30,672 nt of DNA from an uncultured Nostocoides sp. (GTDB taxonomy: Bacteria; Actinomycetota; Actinomycetes; Actinomycetales; Dermatophilaceae), in contig CAKZIH010000218.1 in the NCBI GenBank assembly GCA_936931335.1, forward strand, positions 1 to 30,672. The letters are read 5' to 3'. Each line of letters starts with the position of its first letter. Position 1 is the first letter of the stretch. The notes beneath the pieces were generated by a model. It had not been told where the DNA came from. It did no database searches and was given only the letters and a program-made list of their open reading frames with translations. Both the position numbers and the translations under genes were made by a program. Positions 23,954 through 30,672 of the stretch are shown here, one piece after another.

Positions 23954-24619
23954 GTGCATTTCGTGATCATGGGATGTGGCCGGGTCGGATCATCCCTGGC
24001 GCGGGCCCTGGAGCGCCGCGGCCATGATGTGGCGGTCGTCGACCAGGACGAGACCGCATTCGCTCGCCTGGGGCCGACCTTCACCGGACGCGCGGTCACC
24101 GGGCTGGGTTTTGACCGGGACACCCTCATCGAGGCCGGCATCGAAGGCACCTATGCCCTCGCGGCCGTCTCCAGCGGTGACAACTCCAATATCCTCGCTG
24201 CCCGCGTCGCACGGGAGACCTTCGGCGTGGAGCATGTGGTCGCCCGGATCTATGACCCCGGCCGCGCCGAGATCTACCAGCGCCTCGGCATCCCCACCGT
24301 GGCCACCGTGAAGTGGACCTCCGACCAGATCCTGCGCCGCCTGCTGCCGCAGGGCCAGATGCCGGAACTCACCGACCCCTCGGGGCGGATCGTGGTGTCC
24401 GAAATCGCCTATAACCCCGAATGGATCGGCCGACCGCTGACCACGCTCGAGGCCGCCACCGGCGCCCGGGTGGCCTATTTCACCCGGCTCGGCGAGGGCA
24501 ATCTGCCCGCCCCGGACACCATTCTCCAAGAGGGTGACCTGCTGCACCTGGTGGTGCAGCGGGACGCCATCGCTGAGGTAGAGCGGCTGCTGGACTACCC
24601 GCCGGCCGCCGTCGACTGA
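23954..24619 (+). CDS. ceoB: RCK/TrkA-family potassium regulatory protein, first copy (CeoB type)
   Basis: A 221-residue cytosolic protein with an RCK-N Rossmann domain (FVIMGCGRVGSSLARALERRG, GxGxxG at about 7-12, acidic VVDQDE at the end of strand two) and an RCK-C domain (about 145-215). Such proteins bind NAD(H) or nucleotides and gate K+ transport. The tandem arrangement with the next gene, divergent from the APC transporter, matches M. tuberculosis Rv2690c-ceoB-ceoC. GTG 23954 begins immediately before the first strand and has TAGCGT 6 nt upstream, so a leaderless mRNA is likely. No separate TrkH/KtrB channel is in the window, so the partner is either encoded elsewhere or is the KimA-like protein (inference). 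Confidence 0.9.
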   Translation: MHFVIMGCGRVGSSLARALERRGHDVAVVDQDETAFARLGPTFTGRAVTGLGFDRDTLIEAGIEGTYALAAVSSGDNSNILAARVARETFGVEHVVARIYDPGRAEIYQRLGIPTVATVKWTSDQILRRLLPQGQMPELTDPSGRIVVSEIAYNPEWIGRPLTTLEAATGARVAYFTRLGEGNLPAPDTILQEGDLLHLVVQRDAIAEVERLLDYPPAAVD

Positions 24620-24682
24620 GCCTGTTCCACCCGTCAATCCTCGAACCCAGCCTTCCCGCCGACCAGCTCGTCAAGGACCCCA

Positions 24683-25369
24683 ATGCGCGTCGTCATCGCC
24701 GGAGCCGGCAGCGTGGGCCGCTCCATCGCCCGCGAACTGCTCTACAACAACAACTCGGTGCTGCTCATCGACAAGGGCGCCGACGAGCAGGCCATCCGCC
24801 GGGTCCCCGAGGCCAACTGGCTGGTCGCCGACGCCTGCGAGATCGATGCGCTCAACGAGGCCGGGCTCGCCGACTGTGACGTCGTGGTCGCGGCGACCGG
24901 TGACGACAAGGTCAACCTGGTGGTTTCCCTGCTCGCCAAGACCGAGTTCGGCGTCCCGCGCACCGTGGCCCGGGTCAACAACCCCAAGAACGAGTGGATG
25001 TTCGATGACGCCTGGGGCGTCGATGTGGCCGTCTCCACGCCACGCCTGATGACCGCACTGATCGAGGAGGCGGTCACCGTCGGCGACCTGGTGCGGATCT
25101 TCGAGTTCCGCCGGGGCCGGGCGACCATGGTCGAGATGACCCTGCCCACCGAATCCCCCTTCGTCGGTCACCGGGTCGGCGATGTGCCACTGCCGCCGGA
25201 CACCGTGCTGGTCGGGATCATTCGGGATCAGATCCCGATCGCGCCCAGCTCCGACGACAGCATCGAGGCCGCCGACGAACTGCTCTTCCTGACCACCCCC
25301 GACTCCGAGGACGAACTGGAGAGCCTGCTCTCCCCCGGTACCCGGGTCAAGCGTCCGCGCGAGTTCTAG
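24683..25369 (+). CDS. ceoC: RCK/TrkA-family potassium regulatory protein, second copy (CeoC type)
   Basis: A 228-residue RCK protein paralogous to the one 63 bp upstream. It opens with MRVVIAGAGSVGRSIARELL (GxGxxG at about 7-12) and VLLIDKGAD, then ATGDDKVNLVVSLLAKTEFGVPRTVARVNNPKNEWMF, the usual RCK-N pattern, and an RCK-C domain (about 140-215) ending in an Asp/Glu-rich stretch. AAGGA lies about 8 nt before the ATG. The two copies probably form a heteromeric ring with each other. It converges on the DUF3159 gene, 42 bp away, with no clear terminator between them. Confidence 0.9.
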   Translation: MRVVIAGAGSVGRSIARELLYNNNSVLLIDKGADEQAIRRVPEANWLVADACEIDALNEAGLADCDVVVAATGDDKVNLVVSLLAKTEFGVPRTVARVNNPKNEWMFDDAWGVDVAVSTPRLMTALIEEAVTVGDLVRIFEFRRGRATMVEMTLPTESPFVGHRVGDVPLPPDTVLVGIIRDQIPIAPSSDDSIEAADELLFLTTPDSEDELESLLSPGTRVKRPREF

Positions 25370-25411
25370 CCCACGGCGCTCTCGCGGCGCGACCCACCCG
25401 AACTGGCGCGG

Positions 25412-26092
25412 TCAGCCGTCGGGTGCCGCGGTCGTATGCGGGGTGCGCCCGCGCACCAGCATCGCGCCCATGATCGCCAGCGCGGCGACCCACAACGGCC
25501 AGCCCAGCGCCACCTTGGCGGTTCCCAGCGCGGCGACATTGCCGCTGCGATAGAGCGGATACATCACCGCGACCCGGAGCGCGAACATCACCGTCATCAC
25601 CAGGGTGAGGCGACCGCATACGGCCACCATCGCCGGATCGCGACGCCAACGCAGCGGATCGGTCTTGGCCAGCGGATCGCCGGCGCCGACGAGGAAGCCG
25701 AGGAAGGGCCAGCGGGCCACCACCGAGGCGAGCGTGCCCACGGCATAGGCGGCATTGACCAGGATGCCGGGCAGAAAGGCATCCTTGGCCTCGCCGCTGC
25801 GCAGGGCGAAGAAGGCGGCGATGGCGGTAGCGAGGACGGCCTGCAGCACATACTGCAGGCTCTGCCGTTGCGCCAGTCGCAGGCCGGCCAGCAGCAGGGC
25901 AATCACCCCGGCTGCCGCGACGGCGATCCGCACATCCTCGGTGCGCGTCCACCCGAGCACGAAGGCGATAGTGGGCAGGGCCGTCTCGAGCGAGCCACGC
26001 CAGCCACCCAGCGCCGCGGACAGGCGGTGGCGGATGACTTCCTCGACGGTGCTCGCCACGGCCTCGTCGCCAGCGGTCACGGGCTCGCTCAC
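25412..26092 (-). CDS. DUF3159 integral membrane protein
   Basis: A 226-residue protein with about five to six hydrophobic segments and a short cytosolic N-terminus; DUF3159 has no assigned function. It corresponds in position to Rv2693c, next to ceoC. Distinctive stretches are ALPTIAFVLGWTRTEDVRIA and SGEAKDAFLPGILVNAAYAVG. Its GTG start (26090-26092) overlaps the TGA of the OB-fold gene (26089-26091), a GTGA arrangement implying translational coupling. It is the last gene of the run from DUF4193. A role in envelope or ion homeostasis is possible, given the conserved neighbours, but unsupported. Confidence 0.85.
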   Translation of the reverse strand: MSEPVTAGDEAVASTVEEVIRHRLSAALGGWRGSLETALPTIAFVLGWTRTEDVRIAVAAAGVIALLLAGLRLAQRQSLQYVLQAVLATAIAAFFALRSGEAKDAFLPGILVNAAYAVGTLASVVARWPFLGFLVGAGDPLAKTDPLRWRRDPAMVAVCGRLTLVMTVMFALRVAVMYPLYRSGNVAALGTAKVALGWPLWVAALAIMGAMLVRGRTPHTTAAPDG

Positions 26093-26460
26093 GAGGTCCT
26101 CCGGGGCACGAGTTCGTATGCCGGGTTGAAGATCGTGGGAACCCCCTCGACCAGGCAGACCCGGCCGGTCGCCCGTAGCTGCGCGCCCGGTTCGATTCCG
26201 CGGATCTGCCTGCGCCCCAACCAGATCAGGCTCAGGGCGTCGGAGCCGTCGTAGAGCTCCACGAGCAGCGCCGGCGTGGCCGAACGGGGGCGCAGGGTCA
26301 CTGCCCGCACTACCCCGGCGACGGTGGCCAACTGCCGGTCGGCGAGTTCGCCGATGGGGCTGGCGCCGGATGATTTGGTGGTCGCCAGGAGCTTCTCGGC
26401 ATCGACCACACTCGCCGGGCGGGTCAGCCGTTCACCGAAGCGACGCAGCACGCCGGGCAT
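26089..26460 (-). CDS. OB-fold nucleic-acid-binding protein
   Basis: A 123-residue soluble protein. The second half (about 45-118) shows an OB-fold pattern: LATVAGVVRAVTLRP, LLVELYDGSDALSLIWLGRR, IEPGAQLRATGRV and GVPTIFNPAYELV, as in RecG-type or tRNA-binding anticodon OB domains. It resembles Rv2694c in size and location. The ATG at 26460 is 4 nt after the DUF3710 stop, and the stop overlaps the DUF3159 start. The N-terminus (MPGVLRRFGERLTRP) is basic. Nucleic-acid binding is inferred from fold alone. Confidence 0.83.
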   Translation of the reverse strand: MPGVLRRFGERLTRPASVVDAEKLLATTKSSGASPIGELADRQLATVAGVVRAVTLRPRSATPALLVELYDGSDALSLIWLGRRQIRGIEPGAQLRATGRVCLVEGVPTIFNPAYELVPRRTS

Positions 26461-26464
26461 GGCC

Positions 26465-27187
26465 TCAGCGGACCTCAGTGATCTCGGGGCCGCGCTCGAA
26501 AGGGTTGAAGTCGGCAGCCGGACTCTGCGCCTCCGCGGGCTCGCTGGCCTGCTGCGGCAACTGCAGCGGGAGCATCTCACGGGGTGCCATCGGGCTGGCG
26601 CCCCGGACCACAACCAAACCCTTGAGGGCGTCGAGCGCCTGGCTGGCCGCCTCGTCGTTAATGGCCGCTTGGCCGGAGAGCACCGCGCGCAGGAACCAGC
26701 GGGGCCCGTCCACCCCGACAAAGCGGGCCGGGGCCAAGACCTGGCGCCCGTCCGGGCCGAGTTGCGGCATCCGGACGTGGAGTTCCGGTGCCAGCGCACC
26801 CTCGACCTCGTCAACGGTCCCGCCGGCATTGGTGATCGCCTCGCTGATCTCGGAGCGGACCTCGCGCCATACGCCTCCGGAGCGGGGCGCCGCGAAGACC
26901 TGCACCTGTGCGGCGGACTCGCCGAGCACCAACTGCAGGCTGGTGATGGTGTCGCTGGCCTGATCGACCTCCAGGCGCACCTCGGCACCAGGAATCGGCT
27001 GCACCCAGACCGCGCCCAGGTCGAGCCGCTCGCCGATCCCGTCGACCTCCGACTCATCAAAGGGACCGTTCTCGCGGCGCGAGAGTTCGGGGGCGGCCTC
27101 CTCGGTGGCGAGGTCCTCGGTGCCCGGCGACGAGGTCGCCTCCTGCGCGGGGAGGTCTTGGCTCGCGCGGCGGCGGAAAATGCTCAC
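26465..27187 (-). CDS. DUF3710 family protein
   Basis: A 240-residue cytosolic protein of the actinobacterial DUF3710 family, function unknown. After a disordered acidic N-terminus (about 1-45) comes a single globular domain with GPFDESEVDG, LDLGAVWVQPIPGAEVRLEV and a core reading RFVGVDGPRWFLRAVLSGQAA. The C-terminus has PMAPREMLPLQLP. GTG 27187 is selected because the domain's conserved SIFRRR start follows it and AAGGGA lies about 9 nt upstream. A longer frame upstream overlaps dut antisense to no known sequence. Spacing is 43 nt from dut and 4 nt to the OB-fold gene, so it is within an operon; dut-DUF3710 adjacency is widely conserved in actinobacteria. Confidence 0.87.
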   Translation of the reverse strand: MSIFRRRASQDLPAQEATSSPGTEDLATEEAAPELSRRENGPFDESEVDGIGERLDLGAVWVQPIPGAEVRLEVDQASDTITSLQLVLGESAAQVQVFAAPRSGGVWREVRSEISEAITNAGGTVDEVEGALAPELHVRMPQLGPDGRQVLAPARFVGVDGPRWFLRAVLSGQAAINDEAASQALDALKGLVVVRGASPMAPREMLPLQLPQQASEPAEAQSPAADFNPFERGPEITEVR

Positions 27188-27230
27188 GGTCGGTCGTTCC
27201 CTTACTGGTCGTATGCAGCGTGCGGCCCGG

Positions 27231-27689
27231 TCAGGTGCGCGTCGCGGCAAAGCCCCCGGTCGAGCCGTGCCCAGTCTCTCCCCGAGAGGACTCGGGAAGC
27301 GAATCGGCCTCGACGAAGTCGGCCAGACCCACGCGCTGCAGGAGCAATTGGGCGATCCGATCCCCCGCCGCCAACTCGATCGGGTGCTCCCGGTCGGTGT
27401 TGAGCAGGTTGACCAGGATCTCGCCGCGGTAGCCCGCATCGATGGTCCCGGGCGCATTCACCACGGTCAGCCCATGCCGGGCGGCGAGCCCGGAGCGGGG
27501 ATGGACCAGGCCCACCCAGCCCTGCGGGATGGCCACGGCGAGGCCGGTGCGCACCAGCGCCCGCTCCCCCGGCGCCAAACGGCAGGCCTCGACCAGGGTG
27601 AGGTCGGCGCCGGCGTCGCCCGGACGCGCATACGTCGGCATGAGCGCGGCGGGGTGCACACGCCGGAAAAGGATCCGAACGCGCTCCAC
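27231..27689 (-). CDS. dut: dUTP diphosphatase (trimeric)
   Basis: Hydrolyses dUTP to dUMP and pyrophosphate, which keeps uracil out of DNA and feeds thymidylate synthesis. It has 152 residues from GTG 27689, the usual length of trimeric dUTPases. The conserved motifs are in order: DAGADL (motif 1), HPRSGLA (motif 2), NAPGTIDAGYRGEI (motif 3, catalytic Asp), DRIAQLLLQ (motif 4) and the glycine-rich RGETGHGSTGG (motif 5). A GTG at 27725 would add 12 residues and overlap the DUF4193 gene by 11 nt; homologue length favours 27689. No strong Shine-Dalgarno sequence precedes either start, so coupling to DUF4193 translation is possible. Confidence 0.93.
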   Translation of the reverse strand: MERVRILFRRVHPAALMPTYARPGDAGADLTLVEACRLAPGERALVRTGLAVAIPQGWVGLVHPRSGLAARHGLTVVNAPGTIDAGYRGEILVNLLNTDREHPIELAAGDRIAQLLLQRVGLADFVEADSLPESSRGETGHGSTGGFAATRT

Positions 27690-27714
27690 CCCGCCGTCGG
27701 CTAACGAACCGGTG

Positions 27715-28014
27715 TCAGGCTGCACATTCGCTGCAGACCATCACGCCACCCTTTTCGGAGGCGAGCTGGCTGCGGTGGTGCACCAGGAAGCACCGGCTGC
27801 AGGTGAATTCGTCGGCCTGGCGCGGGATGACCCGCACCGAGAGTTCCTCGCCGGAGAGGTCGGCACCCGGGAGCTCGAAGCCCTCGGCCTGCTCGGTCTC
27901 GTCGACATCCACACTCGAGGTGGACTTGTCGACGCGGCGCGCCTTGAGTTCTTCGATCGAGTCTTCGCTGAGTTCGTCGTCGGTCTTGCGTGGGGCGTCG
28001 TAATCCGTCGCCAT
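27715..28014 (-). CDS. DUF4193 putative zinc-ribbon protein
   Basis: A 99-residue acidic protein of the actinobacterial DUF4193 family. After a low-complexity charged N-terminus (MATDYDAPRKTDDELSEDS), the C-terminal part carries two Cys pairs, CSRC and CSEC, that could bind zinc. Function is unknown to me. AAAGGGA lies about 9 nt before the ATG. It is the first gene of the run DUF4193-dut-DUF3710-OB fold-DUF3159 and matches the position of Rv2699c. Confidence 0.88.
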   Translation of the reverse strand: MATDYDAPRKTDDELSEDSIEELKARRVDKSTSSVDVDETEQAEGFELPGADLSGEELSVRVIPRQADEFTCSRCFLVHHRSQLASEKGGVMVCSECAA

Positions 28015-28200
28015 CAGTGTCCCTTTCGTTCCGTTCTGGCCCCGTCTGGGCCGCCTTGGTCATCCCGGTCCGGCCCGCTTGCGGCCACAACGCATTCCGT
28101 CGTCTTTTTGATCCCGCGCGCGGGGATTGTGTCGCATCCCGAGCCGGAATTCATCCGCAAAGCGGGGGCCAGTTGAAGTTACCCACCGGTTGCGCCCGGA

Positions 28201-29109
28201 TCAGGAGCCGGTATGCCCGTCCGCGGCCGCGACCACGGCAGCCAGGTCGCGGTGGCAGGCACCGGCCGCGAGCGTCATCTGGGGGTCCGGTGCGCCACCG
28301 GCAGCGCCACTGAGGTGGGCGCCAGCTTCGGTGGCGATCACCCAGCCGGCGGCGATATCCCACGGGTTGAGCCCGCGCTCGTAGTAGCCGTCGAGGGTGC
28401 CATCGGCGACATGGCACAGGTCCAGAGCCGCGCTGCCGAACCGCCGGATGTCGCGCACCCGCGGCAGCAGGTGCGCCAGCACGCGGGCCTGTTGAGCCCG
28501 GGTGTCGGCGTCATAGGAGAACCCGGTGCCGACCAGGCACTGCCCGAGATCCGCCTGGGCGGAGGCGCGGATGCGCTGCGGGTCGAGCCGGCCGCGCTGG
28601 CGCCAGGCGCCGCCGCCGGTGTGCGCCCAGAAGCGTTCGCCGCTCACCGGATTGACCACCGCGCCGGCCACCGGCCGCCATGCGCCGGAAGTGCCCGGGT
28701 CACCGCTCACCGCGGCGACGGACACGGCATACGCCGGTATGTCGTAGACATAGTTGACGGTGCCGTCGATCGGGTCGACGACCCAGGTGATGCCGCTGGC
28801 CCCGCCGGTATGCCCGCCTTCCTCCCCAAAGAAGCCGTCGTCGGGGCGTGCGGCGCGCACCAGGCTGGCGGCGAGTTCTTCGGCCTGCCGGTCGGTTTCG
28901 GTCACCACATCGGTGGGCGAGCTCTTGGTGGCCGCCACGGCGACCTCGCGGCGGGCGCCGATGAGCAGGGCCACCTGGGTGGCCACGTGCAGGGCGAGCG
29001 CCTGGAGGCGTTCCAACTCGGCGGGGTCCGGCATACCCGTGGGCTCGGGAGAGACGATCGGCCCAGAGGGCGGGGCTGAGTCACGCGACTGTGTGGGTTC
29101 ACCTGACAT
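28201..29109 (-). CDS. suhB: Inositol monophosphatase family protein (SuhB type)
   Basis: A 302-residue Mg-dependent phosphatase that would dephosphorylate inositol-1-phosphate or related sugar phosphates, for example for phosphatidylinositol synthesis. Metal-binding residues are intact: GEEGG (Glu96, Glu97), DPIDGT (112-117) and NPWDIAAG (Asp251). A Ser/Pro-rich extension of about 28 residues precedes the domain. The ATG at 29109 lies inside the end of hemH, overlapping by 11 nt (29099-29109), so translation is probably coupled to hemH. Family members also include fructose-1,6-bisphosphatase and histidinol-phosphatase-like enzymes, so the substrate is an inference. M. tuberculosis suhB occupies an equivalent position near dut. 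Confidence 0.9.
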   Translation of the reverse strand: MSGEPTQSRDSAPPSGPIVSPEPTGMPDPAELERLQALALHVATQVALLIGARREVAVAATKSSPTDVVTETDRQAEELAASLVRAARPDDGFFGEEGGHTGGASGITWVVDPIDGTVNYVYDIPAYAVSVAAVSGDPGTSGAWRPVAGAVVNPVSGERFWAHTGGGAWRQRGRLDPQRIRASAQADLGQCLVGTGFSYDADTRAQQARVLAHLLPRVRDIRRFGSAALDLCHVADGTLDGYYERGLNPWDIAAGWVIATEAGAHLSGAAGGAPDPQMTLAAGACHRDLAAVVAAADGHTGS

Positions 29110-30196
29110 TGGCGGGCTCCTCGGTGGCGCAGCGGGCAGGCCGGGGTGCGCGGGCGCCGCGGCAGCAGTCGGGTGGGCAGTCGGCGGGCGGCAGACCCGA
29201 CAAGGCCTCGGCGCCGTCTGATTCGTCCCGGGCCAGGGCGGCCCGGCCCAGGGCCAGGTCGACCAGGGCGGCGACGAATTCGGGGTCGGTGCCGAGCGTG
29301 GGCGCGCGGTGGAAGCGGACCCCGGCGGCCTCGGCGGCCTGCGCCGCTTCGGTGTCCAGGTCGAAGACGACCTCCATATGGTCGGAGATGAAACCAACGG
29401 GGGCGACCACGACCGAGGTGACCCCCGCCTCGGCCAGCTCTCGGATCCGGTCGCCGACATCGGGCTCCAGCCAGGGCTGGTGCGGCGGGCCCGACCGGGA
29501 GCACCAAGCAACATCGGTGCTCAATTCGCGCCCGCTGGCCTGGGCGGCAGCCTGGGTCACCGCGTCGGCCAGGGCGTGCACCCCCGCGGAGTAGGCGCGC
29601 CCGCCCTGGTCTGGGCGACCGGAACTCTCATCCGCGCTCTCCGGGATGGAGTGCGCCACGCAAATCAGGTGCAGGCGCCCGTCGGGGTCGGCCTGCGCGG
29701 CGGCGGTGACGCTGTCAGCCACCAAGCGGGCCATGGCCGAGCGGACGCCGGGGTGGGCGCCATACGCGGGCAATTTGTCGATGCGGACCGGGAGGCCGAC
29801 GGACCCCATACCCAAGTCCTCGCGATACTGGCGGCAGGACGAATATCCCTGCAGCAGACTGGTAATCACCACCAGGACGCGGGCGTCGCCCAGACCGGCG
29901 AGGACGTCGGCGACATAGGGCGGGCTATTGCGATTGGCCAGGAGCACCGGCCGGTCGATTCCTCGATCGGCCAGTTCGCGGCTCAGCGCGTCGACCAACG
30001 CGCGGTTCTGGGCGTTGATCGGGCTCGCCCCACCGAAGTGGTAGTAGTGCTCGGCGACCTCCGCGAGCCGGTCGTCGGGGACGCCCCGACCGGCCGTCAC
30101 CCGCCGTAGGAAGGGCATGACCTCCTCGGGCGCTTCGGGACCGCCGAAGGAGAGGACCACGAGCGTGGCATAGGGATCGAGGGGGGAATGGGTCAC
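29099..30196 (-). CDS. hemH: Coproporphyrin III ferrochelatase
   Basis: A 365-residue enzyme inserting Fe2+ into coproporphyrin III (CpfC/HemH), the step before ChdC makes heme b. Visible features: the N-terminal YYHFGGASPINAQNR, the metal-site His182 in CVAHSIPE, and Glu275 in ISDHMEVVFDLDTEA. Cysteines Cys121 (SSCRQYRED), Cys340, Cys344 and Cys345 match the one-internal-plus-C-terminal pattern of the actinobacterial ferrochelatases that carry a [2Fe-2S] cluster; ligand identity is inferred. Start GTG 30196 is supported by TAGCGT 6 nt upstream, suggesting a leaderless mRNA. It overlaps suhB by 11 nt and is divergent from sepH. Confidence 0.95.
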   Translation of the reverse strand: MTHSPLDPYATLVVLSFGGPEAPEEVMPFLRRVTAGRGVPDDRLAEVAEHYYHFGGASPINAQNRALVDALSRELADRGIDRPVLLANRNSPPYVADVLAGLGDARVLVVITSLLQGYSSCRQYREDLGMGSVGLPVRIDKLPAYGAHPGVRSAMARLVADSVTAAAQADPDGRLHLICVAHSIPESADESSGRPDQGGRAYSAGVHALADAVTQAAAQASGRELSTDVAWCSRSGPPHQPWLEPDVGDRIRELAEAGVTSVVVAPVGFISDHMEVVFDLDTEAAQAAEAAGVRFHRAPTLGTDPEFVAALVDLALGRAALARDESDGAEALSGLPPADCPPDCCRGARAPRPARCATEEPANVR

Positions 30197-30202
30197 CCAT
30201 CC

Positions 30203-30208
30203 ACGCTA
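30203..30208 (-). promoter_or_regulatory. Candidate -10 box of hemH (leaderless)
   Basis: TAGCGT on the minus strand, exactly 6 nt before the GTG at 30196. The octamer TGTAGCGT is the same as before ceoB. No Shine-Dalgarno sequence fits. Confidence 0.6.
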
Positions 30209-30273
30209 CAAGCGGCGTGGCCGGTGCCTCGCGCGGGGCGCTCGCGTGGCACGATCGGGGGCGATCGCCAACC

Positions 30274-30298
30274 GGCCGGCCCCGTGCCTGGGCCGGCC
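30274..30298. promoter_or_regulatory. Inverted repeat upstream of sepH
   Basis: GGCCGGCCC (30274-30282) and its exact complement (30290-30298) with a 7-nt spacer, ending 22 nt before the sepH ATG. It could be an operator or a leader hairpin in the sepH mRNA that leaves the ribosome binding site free. GC-only repeats like this arise by chance more easily than mixed ones. Confidence 0.4.
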
Positions 30299-30320
30299 AC
30301 CGCCAGAGAGGCTGGAGAAG

Positions 30321-30672
30321 ATGCAGCAGTTGCGCCTGGTCGGGGTGAACGAGGACGGCACCGATGTGGTGCTCTCGGCCCCCGATGGCTCCCGCTACTC
30401 CCTCCCGCTCAATGACGACCTGCGGGCCGCCATCCGGCGCACCCGCGACCGCTCCGGGGCGCCGGTGGCGCTGACGCCGCGCGAGGTCCAGGCGCTGGTG
30501 CGCTCCGGTCTCGACACCGATGAGGTGGCGCAGCGTTCGGGTTGGCCGGTGGCGAAGGTGGAGGTATTCGCCGCTCCGGTGCTCGCCGAGCGCGCGCATG
30601 TGGCGGGGCGGGCGGGCGAGGTGCGAATGCGCCGCCCCGGCGACAGCAGCGGCGGGGAGCGCCTGCGCGCCC
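30321..30672 (+). CDS. sepH: SepH-type cell-division protein (DUF3071), C-terminus outside the window
   Basis: The 117 codons present begin MQQLRLVGVNEDGTDVVL, the conserved start of actinobacterial SepH proteins, which bind and stabilise FtsZ filaments during septation. A helix-turn-helix-like segment follows (about 52-95: LTPREVQALVRSGLDTDEVA, QRSGWPVAKVEVFAAPVLAE), also typical of the N-terminal DUF3071 domain. GGAG lies 4-7 nt before the ATG. The gene is cut by the window end, so the Pro/acidic C-terminal part is not visible. It diverges from hemH with a 124-bp intergenic region. Confidence 0.88.
   Translation, partial: MQQLRLVGVNEDGTDVVLSAPDGSRYSLPLNDDLRAAIRRTRDRSGAPVALTPREVQALVRSGLDTDEVAQRSGWPVAKVEVFAAPVLAERAHVAGRAGEVRMRRPGDSSGGERLRA

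Noticed and set aside
25370..25411. Terminator between ceoC and the DUF3159 gene
   Set aside because: Only 4-bp GCGC matches were found, which are expected by chance in such DNA.
28111..28125. GC-rich palindrome next to a T5 run, upstream of the DUF4193 gene
   Set aside because: The T-run is on the wrong side for a plus-strand terminator and reads as A on the minus strand, where the flanking genes lie, so it does not fit a terminator; no other role is supported.

Overview
The window is GC-rich (about 70% by eye), densely coded DNA from a high-GC Gram-positive bacterium, most likely of the order Micrococcales (perhaps Dermatophilaceae/Intrasporangiaceae-like; this placement is inference). Actinobacteria-restricted families support this (DUF3000, DUF4193, DUF3710, DUF3159, SepH/DUF3071), as does a coproporphyrin-type heme gene set and a gene order that, from memory, follows much of the Mycobacterium tuberculosis Rv2677c-Rv2701c block. 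Bases 1-29 are not genomic: they match the Illumina TruSeq read-1 adapter with one mismatch, so the window begins at a contig edge.

Layout. 30-3183: hemG (cut by the contig edge) and hemE, separated by a DUF4349 lipoprotein gene on the other strand. 3233-5945: an EamA transporter, divergent from a DUF3000-RNase D pair. 6076-10921: a fatty-acid beta-oxidation pair (fadA, fadB) behind a palindromic operator, then a fused XRE-repressor/MurA-like protein whose promoter overlaps the fadB stop. 11144-13129: a Tat-exported PhoX phosphatase behind an apparent PHO box. 13207-17117, minus strand: plsC, dxs, a small unknown gene and a TcmP/LCM-type methyltransferase, read in the order methyltransferase-unknown-dxs-plsC. 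17118-17605: a non-coding stretch holding an alpha/beta-hydrolase remnant, two REP-like repeats and the acnA terminator. 17606-21775: aconitase with a perfect 18-bp palindrome in its promoter, preceded by a TRAM-domain RNA methyltransferase. 21816-25369: a potassium module, a KimA-like APC transporter divergent from two RCK proteins (CeoB/CeoC type). 25412-28014, minus: DUF4193, dut, DUF3710, OB-fold protein and DUF3159, partly translationally coupled. 28201-30196: suhB overlapping hemH (coproporphyrin ferrochelatase). 30321-end: the start of sepH.

The genes are mostly housekeeping: heme synthesis (hemG, hemE, hemH), isoprenoid and lipid metabolism (dxs, plsC, fadAB), TCA cycle (acnA), phosphate and potassium supply, and nucleotide hygiene (dut). 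The less ordinary signals are regulatory. At least eight genes carry a TANNNT box 6-8 nt before the start codon, the arrangement of leaderless actinobacterial transcripts. Three strong operator candidates precede fadA, phoX and acnA. The hexamer GCATAC/GTATGC is clearly over-represented. I saw no CRISPR array, prophage, insertion sequence, tRNA or rRNA.
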